From Paroedura picta (lineage: Eukaryota; Chordata; Lepidosauria; Squamata; Gekkonidae): a DNA stretch of 64,000 nt. The stretch lies in assembly GCF_049243985.1 (NCBI RefSeq), contig NC_135374.1, positions 57,595,934 through 57,659,933 on the forward strand, in the 5' to 3' direction. Positions 62,501 to 64,000 of this stretch are shown here, one piece after another; positions within the stretch are counted from its first letter, which is position 1; each line of letters opens with the position of its first letter. Below the pieces are notes generated by a model, which saw only the letters and a list, made by a program, of their open reading frames with translations, was not told the DNA's origin and did no database searches. A program made the translations under genes and the position numbers.

Positions 62501-64000
62501 TGAATGACTGTGAAGAAATTAGAATACTCTAAATATGCGAAGCACCATTATTAACCCCTTTCTAAAATGGGTTCCCAAATGACATGAAATGTGACTTCTA
62601 CTCTCCATATCGAAGTAGAGCCTGGATAAGGATCATGTCTAGAGACATCAAACTCTGTAATGCGAACAGGTTTGGGGGTGAGCTAGAGCATCAGGATGTT
62701 TTCAACAAAGAATATTTGCAGCAAGATTTCTTTATTTTCATATGGGTGAACACAACTAAAGTGTTAGCAAAAGGAAAACTATACCCTAGCAACAAGTGAA
62801 ATACTATTCATAAATGTTTATTAATACTTCAGCATTTGTACTAAAAACTGTTTTGTTGGTAACTATAGGAATCTTGCACATTTTCAGAAATTTAAGCTAC
62901 CAACTTCTGGAAAAGAATAGTTCTTTTTCATTCAGACATCTACTTTCTTGGGCCATAAGCTCCTGTACAACACTGCAAGAGACATGTTAAAAATGCTTGC
63001 AGTGCAGTACAAAGAGTGAGGGACAGGAACAAAGCCCACTCCACAACAGTCGCCTTCTGGATCATGGCCAGTGATCACTACTGATTGACAGCTGGCACCA
63101 TCATTTTCCCCATACATCTGTATGAGTATCACAGTCTTACAAAGAAACAAATGCATGTTTTCAGTAGCACAGATAAGTAAAAATCATAGACTTTAATCAT
63201 AGTCTTTAAGCAACTTTTGAAGGCTCAACACTACTGAGTTTGGTCTTAGCACAGGCTCCATCATTAGGCAGGATGAGGTGGCCTACTCTAAACACAAGAT
63301 TTTGGGGCTCCTATAAAAAGTAGAAGTTTTCATTATGTACTTTATTATATTTTTATGTACTTCCAGTATGTACTTTATATCACTACGAGGGTGAGGATTT
63401 TCTTTTACAAGGTACAAAATGTCATTTTTGTCCACGGAATCAAGCTACATTTTTGCTACAATCACTTTAAGGTATATGCACTAAGTGATCTCTCCAATAC
63501 TAAAGTACTATACAATAGTATAAGGAGATGAAAAATATAAAGAAATAAACACTGTATTTTGCCGGTATGATGGTGTTTCTGAAAGAACTAGCAAAGTGCT
63601 ATCCTGAAGGTTTTTTAAATCTGTGTTGCTGGCTTCTGTATTTAATAAAACAAATATGTCTGAAAGGAAAAGTTAAGTAACAATAGAATATGAAAACCAA
63701 AACATCAAATCTATTAGAATTTTGGGCAGTACAAAATGGTTTTATTTTGGTAATGGTGGAGCATTCCTCTGACACAAGGCACGATCAGCCAGTGAAAGGC
63801 TGCACTGTCAGCAGAAGGGTGTATTATCTTTTATGTATTATCACAAGGTCTGATTCACTGGGATGTGGGTGAGCTGTTCTCAGATGAACAGCTATAGGTT
63901 GTATGTTTGATAATGAACTTACCTATGATTTTCAGAGTACAGAGCAGCATAAATTAATCTCATATAGCTGTTGATCAGCTTCTTTACTATATTCATCCCC
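8719..64000 (-). CDS. URB1: URB1 (NPA1/NopRA1), nucleolar 60S ribosome biogenesis factor; 37 exons in window, 5' end missing
   Basis: URB1 (yeast Npa1/Urb1) is a large alpha-helical nucleolar protein of the earliest pre-60S particles; in vertebrates it is implicated in handling of the pre-rRNA 3' external spacer. CDS on the - strand: complement(join(8719..8930,12996..13583,14760..15030,18890..19085,20287..20396,21701..21844,22611..22717,23110..23221,23854..24014,27273..27375,28478..28649,30558..30621,31416..31526,32619..32812,34690..34748,36166..36349,37571..37772,38552..39407,40268..40447,40805..41029,41217..41413,42616..42789,42962..43100,44765..44881,46947..47066,50663..50775,52129..52251,54255..54390,55136..55309,56146..56283,56860..57055,58158..58288,58732..58857,59798..59883,60733..60829,62033..62165,63923..>64000)). 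All 36 junctions keep phase and the 2175 residues have no stop. Human URB1 is about 2270 residues, so roughly 95 N-terminal residues lie beyond 64000. Order: Npa1-type N-terminal region (exons at 64000-54255), an acidic linker (EEDDADSM, EEEEQ), a long helical middle, and the conserved NopRA1 C-terminal region (32.8-20.3 kb). The gene looks intact and host-encoded. Confidence 0.96.
9295..11000 (-). mobile_element. Helitron, longest copy in the window (1.7 kb, copy C)
   Basis: On the - strand it runs from A|TCTATATCTG...AATAAAACAGTAAGG (5' end at 11000) to the 3' hairpin gcccgttgta/tacaacgggc and GCCCCTAG|T at 9295. A 49-bp stem-loop with CAAAG loop lies at 10852-10900. The interior has further inverted repeats but no Rep/helicase ORF; a 211-codon + strand ORF at 10058-10693 has no recognisable domain. 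Confidence 0.8.
10265..10372. repeat. inverted repeat inside the 1.7-kb Helitron
   Basis: The segments tgaggcctactgcacag (left) and ctgtgcagtaggcctca (right) are exact reverse complements, with partial pairing continuing inward (gatgaaac / gtttcgtc). Confidence 0.75.
11001..12388. other. URB1 last intron: CR1 fragment and unassigned sequence
   Basis: Apart from the CR1 end, the stretch 11553-12388 has short repeated TGACT/GGACT-type motifs that look repeat-derived but are not assignable. Confidence 0.3.
11350..11552 (+). mobile_element. CR1 3' end fragment
   Basis: Matches the terminal 200 bases of the CR1 copy at 103-1506: agcagtggaatagg, gtggtgagctccccctcact, gatcctgcgttgagcagg and the ATGATTCTA end. 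Confidence 0.88.
12389..12565. repeat. small inverted-repeat element, unclassified
   Basis: The left end ttttttaccggtattttcc pairs with the right end gaaaaatgctggtaaaaaa, and gtctattgg pairs with ccaatagac, over about 35 bp. This suggests a MITE-like element. Confidence 0.5.
12996..13583 (-). CDS. URB1: URB1 window exon 36 (588 nt)
   Basis: Acceptor ttcttcctctgcag, donor gtaatg; 195 codons. Starts with a basic segment (NIKEKNKAQVPF) and continues with LTCKTVCLVFRWLVKSLVDR and LNDLSLLNTIMLHLMDSQGL. A Helitron ends 26 bp upstream of the acceptor. Confidence 0.93.
13610..13822 (+). mobile_element. short Helitron adjoining a URB1 splice acceptor (copy G)
   Basis: 213 bp, A|TCCTTATTCATAG... to the hairpin gcccattg...caatgggc and ctttcttgCTAG|T. 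Same 5' end as copy F at 6804. It contains the 49-bp CAAAG stem-loop at 13688-13736. Its 5' end is 26 bp upstream (in the URB1 direction) of exon 36. Confidence 0.85.
13823..14626. other. URB1 intron, nothing recognised
   Basis: AT-rich sequence, possibly with LINE-derived fragments near 14310-14600, but no defined ends. Confidence 0.3.
14627..14700 (-). mobile_element. L2-type 3' end fragment
   Basis: Reverse complement of the typical tail: the segment ctataccgcccattcctttg and a TTTATT run. Similar scraps on the - strand lie at 31320-31385, 34500-34560 and 61805-61860. Confidence 0.55.
14760..15030 (-). CDS. URB1: URB1 window exon 35
   Basis: Starts at the acceptor ttttttaaaaag, which joins exon 34 in phase 0 (SNSCHFLSNSANLDFAQLIQ); a nearby tag at 15002-15003 would give the wrong phase. 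Also encodes VLSNKDIMLLLHKWSIIGKD. Donor gtaagt. Confidence 0.88.
15651..16011. mobile_element. non-autonomous hAT element, 361 bp, 8-bp target duplication
   Basis: Ends cagtagtccccaa and ttggggaccactg are imperfect inverted repeats. The target duplication cactagag is exact at 15643-15650 and 16012-16019. The interior is GC-rich and closely similar to 21154-21527. Confidence 0.9.
16394..16680 (-). mobile_element. Sauria-type SINE (tRNA head, Bov-B-like tail)
   Basis: On the - strand a tRNA-like head (agagtggtaaggcagcagac, gggagttcaatcccagc) leads to the tail gccatgaaaacgctagaggg and GGATACCTTTACC-type end. The 13-bp duplication ttctattacagta flanks it exactly (16381-16393, 16681-16693). Confidence 0.93.
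17512..17602 (+). mobile_element. CR1 3' end fragment nested in the LINE
   Basis: Contains gatcctgcgttgagcagg and ttggactagatggcctgtat, ending in ATGATTCTATGAT. It is the terminal 90 bases of CR1. Confidence 0.88.
18403..18503 (-). mobile_element. Bov-B LINE 3' end fragment nested in the LINE
   Basis: Reverse complement of the segment at 2237-2342 (gtcgtgtccgacccatcgcg on the + strand) with the TTGTTGTT tail at its left end. Confidence 0.85.
18890..19085 (-). CDS. URB1: URB1 window exon 34
   Basis: Acceptor tatatttcag; encodes FLENRMLNCVIILVHTLWVT then NLGDKQKSLQMP and LVNEFLHVLITLLKHIRQ. The donor gtatca is weak but is the one that keeps phase. Confidence 0.92.
19282..19417. mobile_element. 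palindromic hAT-type MITE, 136 bp
   Basis: The two halves are near-perfect reverse complements (caggggtagtcaacctgtgg...; ...ccacaggttgactacccctg) around a short centre. Exact 8-bp duplication ctccacat at 19274-19281 and 19418-19425. Confidence 0.93.
19826..20236 (+). mobile_element. non-autonomous Helitron (copy B)
   Basis: 5' segment taaacagccgcggactgaat then AAAGGAGTAAGG, as in the copies at 36921 and 47376. The 49-bp CAAAG stem-loop lies at 19906-19954. 3' hairpin gcccatttca/tgaaatgggc, then ctttaaatCTAG|T. The 5' TC is degenerate, so the start is approximate. Confidence 0.8.
20287..20396 (-). CDS. URB1: URB1 window exon 33
   Basis: Acceptor tctctttcag, donor gtaccc. Encodes HQILEILQNAAWITKAAYEL then IRDHSLLTWLLFILQK. 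A Helitron ends 51 bp from the donor. Confidence 0.95.
21154..21527. mobile_element. non-autonomous hAT element, 374 bp, 8-bp target duplication
   Basis: Ends cagtgggtccccaa and ttagggaccactg. Exact duplication ctctacat at 21146-21153 and 21528-21535. Sister copy of 15651-16011. Confidence 0.92.
21701..21844 (-). CDS. URB1: URB1 window exon 32
   Basis: Acceptor ctcttccag, donor gtaaaa. Encodes HKLERKWVLAIIGEGLRDKH and IFHVILSFFHSPLCDEATQ, the conserved core of the NopRA1 region. Confidence 0.96.
22371..22605 (+). mobile_element. tRNA-derived SINE
   Basis: The head agtggcatggtgtttaagat with a B-box-like gggttcaaatcccacc is tRNA-like. The body is unlike the Sauria-type copies. It ends just before URB1 exon 31, so its right boundary is approximate. 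Confidence 0.6.
22611..22717 (-). CDS. URB1: URB1 window exon 31
   Basis: Acceptor ctgtcacag, donor gtaatg. Encodes EHMYTKLNKFLLSHQYLNLK then KVPGFFQLFYSFDIE. Confidence 0.96.
23110..23221 (-). CDS. URB1: URB1 window exon 30
   Basis: Acceptor catgttacag, donor gtactg. Encodes LLYLMDVVQNGIRQPNLRFT and LYIARVAQHMLKP. Confidence 0.95.
23854..24014 (-). CDS. URB1: URB1 window exon 29
   Basis: Acceptor tttttttgtag, donor gtaagt. Encodes VGCPKFIEVNALGLTIAALS and MRAVAYYVLSAFRFHLEGAR, a hallmark NopRA1 block. Confidence 0.95.
24015..26889. other. 2.9-kb URB1 intron stretch without recognised features
   Basis: AT-rich with short ORFs on both strands. Parts (24780-25600) have the look of old decayed repeats, but no family, terminal repeat or splice site can be supported. 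Confidence 0.35.
26890..27229. mobile_element. hAT-like element, about 340 bp
   Basis: Ends cagtctttctcaac and taagaaagcctg. The flanks gtctacag and ttctacgg match at 6 of 8 positions, a decayed duplication. Sister copy at about 48966-49285. Confidence 0.72.
27273..27375 (-). CDS. URB1: URB1 window exon 28
   Basis: Acceptor gtcctttgtttag, donor gtacag. Encodes EKQLLQNKGKNKVDLQDLYD then PCFLLQLFSELLRP. A second AG nine bases inside is in frame and would drop EKQ. Confidence 0.94.
27940..28090 (+). mobile_element. 5S-rRNA-derived SINE
   Basis: The stretch caagcccaactccctcagat, then cttggaagatcagcaaggat, then gctagcacttggaagggaga is a diverged 5S rRNA (internal promoter region), followed by gatggcaaaccacctctgaa, the known 3' part of reptile 5S-derived SINEs. 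It is not a functional 5S gene. Confidence 0.75.
28478..28649 (-). CDS. URB1: URB1 window exon 27
   Basis: Acceptor tgtaattgcag; encodes MLLWGPAAVEHHKTCKSLGK then SLWQQPSTEEILSLLDTER and ILHFPQHR. The only in-frame donor before the stop is the weak gtgcct after LLLQE. Confidence 0.92.
29079..29202. mobile_element. degenerate hAT-like MITE
   Basis: The left part (ggcaactttggctcttcaga) and right part (tctggggagccacagtttgg) are imperfect inverted repeats, related in style to the element at 19282. Confidence 0.5.
29405..29690 (-). mobile_element. tRNA-derived SINE (second family)
   Basis: On the - strand the tRNA-like head is at the right end (gccagtttggtgtagtggtt) and the tail ctcttctt is at the left. 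Same family at 35496-35770 (-), 58937-59199 (+), 53518-54100 (+) and a scrap at 43310-43340. Confidence 0.8.
29840..30055 (+). mobile_element. L2-type 3' end with (ATA)n(ACA)n tail
   Basis: Carries tgttgtaaaccgccctgag and gagaagggcggtctaaaaat, then ATAATA and ACAACA microsatellite at 30013-30050. Confidence 0.7.
30558..30621 (-). CDS. URB1: URB1 window exon 26 (64 nt)
   Basis: Acceptor ttttcttttag, donor gttaga. Encodes QKILLLLKLYEKNGLSLVNF. The alternative frame (PEDIAAAEVVRK) does not fit either neighbour. Confidence 0.93.
31416..31526 (-). CDS. URB1: URB1 window exon 25
   Basis: Acceptor ttgcttcag, donor gtaagt. Encodes ETIVDILLSLVKCCPEVCES and FAVLLGAYGATLSAV. Confidence 0.95.
32619..32812 (-). 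CDS. URB1: URB1 window exon 24 (start of the NopRA1 C-terminal region)
   Basis: Acceptor tttctcaaag, donor gtatct. Encodes YRYKDHDFMKALNATLNLLY and ILYMMITQHSLFLSTMLRS. Confidence 0.95.
32989..33276 (+). mobile_element. Sauria-type SINE
   Basis: Head ctcttgtggtgcagagtggt, B-box-like gggagttcaatcccagcag, tail GATACCTTTACC twice. Exact 12-bp duplication taaaaagggatc at 32977-32988 and 33277-33288. Young copy. Confidence 0.94.
34690..34748 (-). CDS. URB1: URB1 window exon 23 (59 nt)
   Basis: Acceptor cttactaatccag with a good branch-point motif, donor gtaagc. Encodes HSVTEVVPEDWHNFVKMGL. An AG seven bases further in would be out of frame, so the upstream one is used. Confidence 0.9.
35496..35770 (-). 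mobile_element. tRNA-derived SINE (second family)
   Basis: AAGAAGAAGA tail at the left, then ctctacccgaaggaggctca and tgctgtggcgagcccaaggt; the tRNA-like end at the right is partly decayed. Confidence 0.78.
36166..36349 (-). CDS. URB1: URB1 window exon 22
   Basis: Acceptor tttcttgtag, donor gtgagg. Encodes WVVADAVSRALESSEEKLRS and MLSRLEELL. Confidence 0.93.
36921..37468 (+). mobile_element. Helitron built of consecutive stem-loops (copy A, 548 bp)
   Basis: A|TCTAAACATTGCCCGCGGGC... then GGACTAAATAATTCAGTAAGG; 3' hairpin gcccgctgca/tgcagcgggc then ttatttaCTAG|T. The interior 37035-37304 is five stem-loops in a row (37035-37083, 37096-37136, 37141-37199, 37202-37246, 37252-37304), each with a 5-base loop. 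The 230-codon ORF across it is a by-product of GC-rich palindromes. Confidence 0.85.
37035..37304. repeat. array of five long stem-loops with 5-base loops
   Basis: Arm lengths and matches read by eye: 22/22, 17/18, 24/27, 17/20 and 21/24. Loops are CAAAG, CACAG, CAAAG, CGTTG, CAAAG. Spacing between stem-loops is 2 to 12 bases. Confidence 0.88.
37571..37772 (-). CDS. URB1: URB1 window exon 21
   Basis: Acceptor tttcttacag, donor gtaagt. Encodes SSAVLCVLKESLWLQLLDAF and LTRLVEMLPVALETAGSIE. A Helitron lies 103 bp downstream of the donor. Confidence 0.93.
38165..38339. mobile_element. non-autonomous hAT element, 175 bp, 8-bp target duplication
   Basis: Ends cggtggtccccaac and ttgcggaccactg. Exact duplication tgcaagga at 38157-38164 and 38340-38347. 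Same terminal family as 15651 and 21154, with a different GC-rich interior. Confidence 0.9.
38552..39407 (-). CDS. URB1: URB1 window exon 20 (largest exon, 856 nt)
   Basis: Acceptor ttttgctgcag, donor gtaaca. Encodes 285 codons from ILDILFPLIFKHPTLESWFL to TCPSK, including LQALHMYMDLQQLEEVTLAL, FFSREHIQGVAILLSTAY and TGEYLRRNMGLFLPLISMYL. It is all-helical in appearance. Confidence 0.95.
39744..40135 (-). mobile_element. degenerate Helitron (copy I)
   Basis: On the - strand the 3' end is a decayed hairpin (cccatagtattcctgaatgc, then aatgggcttggg) with a CTRR-like GTAG|T, and the 5' end near 40100-40135 resembles that of copies F and H (gttccacatagtatattttt). Confidence 0.5.
40268..40447 (-). 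CDS. URB1: URB1 window exon 19
   Basis: Acceptor ctccaacag, donor gtatta. Encodes SSSTGLSLLTVFVDLLKNIL then a polar, less conserved segment ending VETSNDK. An internal gtaatg after ILLKG would leave phase 1 and is not compatible with exon 20. Confidence 0.9.
40805..41029 (-). CDS. URB1: URB1 window exon 18
   Basis: Acceptor taaaatag, donor gtaagg. Encodes SQPLSSEYEDRFLSLDLSFC and LQPQKLLLASKHVLLYLKTT. Confidence 0.93.
41217..41413 (-). CDS. URB1: URB1 window exon 17
   Basis: Acceptor tgtttctgcag, donor gtaggt. Encodes ESIVDYLTTVCNDLLHSQRD then PLALCLLFQLYDRE and YYSLWIPPETKEAL. Confidence 0.95.
42053..42282 (-). other. open intronic segment with an acceptor-like start; doubtful cassette exon
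   Basis: The - strand has an acceptor-like ctctgcag, then 76 open codons (ENIAYNHYGKGFKQW, RLTFCLHGHEFLNL) up to a donor-like gtaaga. The start phase fits exon 16 (GAG completes), but the end is phase 0 while exon 17 needs phase 1, so simple inclusion shifts the frame. As I remember human URB1, exons 16 and 17 join directly. It could be a lineage-specific cassette using another donor, or chance. Confidence 0.25.
42298..42569. mobile_element. hAT-like element in the URB1 intron
   Basis: Ends cagggattcccaacct and aggttgaaaaaggctg are imperfect inverted repeats. The flanks gttaatta and gtttacta match at 6 of 8 positions. Confidence 0.62.
42616..42789 (-). CDS. URB1: URB1 window exon 16
   Basis: Acceptor taaactag, donor gtatat. 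Encodes LDMISVLVEGNEDLDEEIGS, then TFPFSAVVPGALETRNKLLL. Ends phase 1, which fits exon 17 directly without using the ORF at 42053-42282. Confidence 0.95.
42962..43100 (-). CDS. URB1: URB1 window exon 15
   Basis: Acceptor tactttgcag, donor gtatgc. Encodes VTNPYPYTDKAADLVQEASI and DADNVSIPLSHID. Confidence 0.95.
43491..43916 (-). mobile_element. non-autonomous Helitron (copy H)
   Basis: Reverse orientation relative of copy F (6804-7266): 3' end CTAG at 43491-43494 with hairpin gcccgttc/gaacgggc, 5' end near 43916 reading CTTATACATGGTTCCTC. CAAAG stem-loop at 43801-43842, one arm shortened. Confidence 0.82.
44158..44437 (+). mobile_element. Sauria-type SINE
   Basis: Near-identical to 32989-33276: ggtaaggcagccgtctgaaa, gggagttcaatcccagcag, gccatgaaaacgctagaggg and GATACCTTTACC tail. 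The duplication is imperfect (ctaaggaaaa / ttaagaaaac). Confidence 0.92.
44765..44881 (-). CDS. URB1: URB1 window exon 14
   Basis: Acceptor cctgacag, donor gtaatg. Encodes VLHDSGVFEYTWKELELWLE then HLENTAEAKKEAVIQFLER. Confidence 0.95.
44882..46946. other. 2-kb URB1 intron stretch, nothing recognised
   Basis: AT-rich; AAATAAATAAA-type simple repeat at about 45720-45762. No element ends or coding pattern stand out. Confidence 0.35.
46947..47066 (-). CDS. URB1: URB1 window exon 13
   Basis: Acceptor ttctttcag, donor gtgagc. Encodes CSERSVFYLLMKMFVTSNHP and STKKLIIK. Phase 0 at both ends. Confidence 0.94.
47690..47822 (+). other. exon-like insert in a Helitron (possible captured first coding exon)
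   Basis: An ATG at 47742 opens 27 codons (MKIRTPGTSTFRC..., ending NTFAWSAK) up to 47822, directly followed by the consensus donor gtaagtgtg in phase 0. The base composition is unlike the GC-rich flanks. Source gene not recognised. Confidence 0.35.
48066..48188. mobile_element. palindromic hAT-type MITE
   Basis: Second copy of the 19282-19417 family (ggccctccagatgtccatgg on both strands). The flanks ggtttatg and gtttatag share GTTTAT. Confidence 0.85.
48966..49285. mobile_element. hAT-like element, about 320 bp
   Basis: Ends cctttctcaac and ttgagaaagcctg; the interior (gaaatccctgaaaca, ccccaccaggcccatcattg) is homologous to 26890-27229. Boundaries are approximate. Confidence 0.7.
50468..50546. 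repeat. (GA)n microsatellite in a URB1 intron
   Basis: About 80 bases of GA dinucleotides with one interruption (aggag). On the URB1 sense strand it is a long CT tract beginning about 115 bases downstream of the exon 12 donor. Confidence 0.97.
50663..50775 (-). CDS. URB1: URB1 window exon 12
   Basis: Acceptor acactacag, donor gtaagt. Encodes GIVTEKGLRHEIPPVLQHHI then LKVALELPANKFSWFKVQ. A long (GA)n tract starts about 115 bp downstream of the donor. Confidence 0.95.
52129..52251 (-). CDS. URB1: URB1 window exon 11
   Basis: Acceptor ttttaaag, donor gtaagt. Encodes DDAETTLLKAVLLHVICLYQ and VAQSNFDFSKLIK. Confidence 0.94.
52334..52430 (-). mobile_element. Helitron 3' end remnant
   Basis: The segment actagaggcaaagatcacta then aaagcaacgggcactgg is a decayed version of the 3' hairpin of copy C at 9295. 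The rest of the element is not traceable. Confidence 0.4.
52434..52620 (+). mobile_element. tRNA-headed SINE fused to another short repeat
   Basis: The head gctagtttggtgaagtggtt with gcaagtttgattctccactt is the second SINE family; from 52523 it changes to gttgccaatctccaggtgga and catttcccctggagaaaaca, a reptile repeat also seen at 10108-10180. Confidence 0.55.
53518..54100 (+). mobile_element. tRNA-derived SINE interrupted by a tandem repeat
   Basis: The head aacttgatgtagtggttaaa and body up to ggatgtctgttgtggggata match the SINE family. The 3' part (tgtaaaccactttgggactc, then CTTCTTCT) resumes after 54030. Confidence 0.75.
53696..54030 (+). repeat. three-unit minisatellite (about 117-124 bp per unit) inside the SINE
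   Basis: Units begin at about 53696, 53813 and 53937, each with gggcagcc(c/t)ag, an agccaggc-like segment, a (t/c)atggagcat- or ccatggactac-like core and a pyrimidine-rich stretch. The units have diverged. Confidence 0.75.
54255..54390 (-). CDS. URB1: URB1 window exon 10 (includes acidic linker)
   Basis: Acceptor aaccctag, donor gtaaga. Encodes LLPDMTNIIAVWQSLLKQEK, then a charged stretch rich in K, D and E, likely a disordered linker. Confidence 0.93.
55136..55309 (-). CDS. URB1: URB1 window exon 9
   Basis: Acceptor aattttag, donor gtacag. Encodes IASKTVKHTIFSLLASILKR and MMQEFVQQYREALSK. Phase 0 at both ends. Confidence 0.94.
56146..56283 (-). CDS. URB1: URB1 window exon 8
   Basis: Acceptor aatttcag, donor gtaagg. 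Encodes IYEAQPEVSNCFKTVEFIPL and MVMVTTVPAVCNKAMFTQGL, among the most conserved URB1 stretches. Confidence 0.95.
56860..57055 (-). CDS. URB1: URB1 window exon 7
   Basis: Acceptor ctttattag, donor gtaaga. Encodes GGNLVLLRFLLCLKTAVEDE and ICPDLLNRFF-like VCPDLLNRFFKESQYSF. Confidence 0.94.
58158..58288 (-). CDS. URB1: URB1 window exon 6
   Basis: Acceptor ttttttgcag, donor gtaagg. Encodes VRELVHNFLMDLCCSLKHGI then NFYDPSLGTAG, ending two bases into Arg. Confidence 0.94.
58732..58857 (-). CDS. URB1: URB1 window exon 5
   Basis: Acceptor atttgtag, donor gtatat. Encodes VIHNRSISKTQKVRFFTVDV and LLYRWNGITDVSTEDVK, a well-conserved block. Phase 0 at both ends. Confidence 0.94.
58937..59199 (+). mobile_element. 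tRNA-derived SINE (second family)
   Basis: Head agtttggtgtagtggttagg, gaactgggtttgattcc B-box, body ctgggtgaccttgggctcgc, 3' part gaaccaactcttctttttc. The most complete copy of the family here. Confidence 0.85.
59798..59883 (-). CDS. URB1: URB1 window exon 4
   Basis: Acceptor ttttgtag, donor gtatct. Completes DFIPDIFKTGLKEDR followed by ISTISLLLSTLTTK. Confidence 0.92.
60733..60829 (-). CDS. URB1: URB1 window exon 3
   Basis: Acceptor ttatccag, donor gtattt. Encodes GKPDVRMAYIQYALSFLITG, highly conserved in URB1. Ends phase 1. Confidence 0.93.
60966..61268. mobile_element. non-autonomous hAT element, 303 bp, 8-bp target duplication
   Basis: Ends cagtggttcaaccg and ttaagaaccactg. Exact duplication cattaaaa at 60958-60965 and 61269-61276. 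GC-rich interior. Confidence 0.92.
62033..62165 (-). CDS. URB1: URB1 window exon 2
   Basis: Acceptor ttcacacag, donor gtaaga. Encodes ISRQCLTLLSAMVTQGPDAA and EVYSHFDFNNKFLFGLVKK, a helical repeat typical of the Npa1 N-terminal domain. Confidence 0.93.
62166..63922. other. URB1 intron, nothing recognised
   Basis: Unique-looking AT-rich sequence. A - strand ORF at 62932-63156 has no recognisable domain and no fitting splice sites. Confidence 0.35.
63923..64000 (-). CDS. URB1: URB1 window exon 1 (runs off the window)
   Basis: Reads MNIVKKLINSYMRLIYAALY then SENH, with two bases carried to the next exon and donor gtaagt. The upstream boundary is outside the window. Confidence 0.88.

Overview
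This is vertebrate nuclear DNA, most likely from a squamate reptile. The lineage call rests on the repeats: 3' ends of CR1, L2 and Bov-B LINEs, tRNA-derived SINEs with the Bov-B-like tail of the Sauria SINE family, a 5S-rRNA-derived SINE, hAT-type elements with 8-bp target duplications, and many short Helitrons. There is no prokaryotic-style gene, CRISPR array or operon.

Two host genes are present, tail to tail. MRAP (melanocortin-2 receptor accessory protein) lies on the + strand as three coding exons (4087-4192, 4972-5071, 7347-7494), giving a complete 117-residue product. URB1 (nucleolar pre-ribosomal-associated protein 1, Npa1/NopRA1) fills the rest on the - strand, from its stop codon at 8719 to beyond 64000. 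I resolved 37 coding exons with matching splice phases and no in-frame stop, about 2175 residues. Only the first one or two exons lie outside the window. MRAP and URB1 are neighbours on human chromosome 21, so the order is conserved. The two proteins are functionally unrelated: one traffics the ACTH receptor, the other works in early 60S ribosome assembly.

Layout: 1-1510 is a CR1 LINE; 2960-3680 is an L2 remnant holding a fold-back element; 4087-7740 is MRAP; 7740-8390 is the short gap between gene tails; 8390-64000 is URB1, whose introns hold nearly all the repeats. The densest repeat regions are 9295-11000 (Helitron), 15115-18860 (a LINE with an inverted 5' half and at least five younger insertions), 36921-37468 (Helitron made of consecutive stem-loops), 43491-44437, 47376-48581 (Helitron with an exon-like insert) and 52334-54100 (SINEs plus a triplicated minisatellite).

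The most unusual observation concerns the Helitrons. Several copies share a subterminal stem-loop of nearly fixed geometry (22-bp arms, 5-base CAAAG loop) whose arm sequences differ between copies while pairing is kept. The 3' terminal hairpin shows the same pattern. One copy carries five such stem-loops in a row. Another sits 26 bp upstream of a URB1 splice acceptor, and another carries what looks like a captured first coding exon. All homology statements come from reading the translated sequence and from memory of the families; no database search was run.
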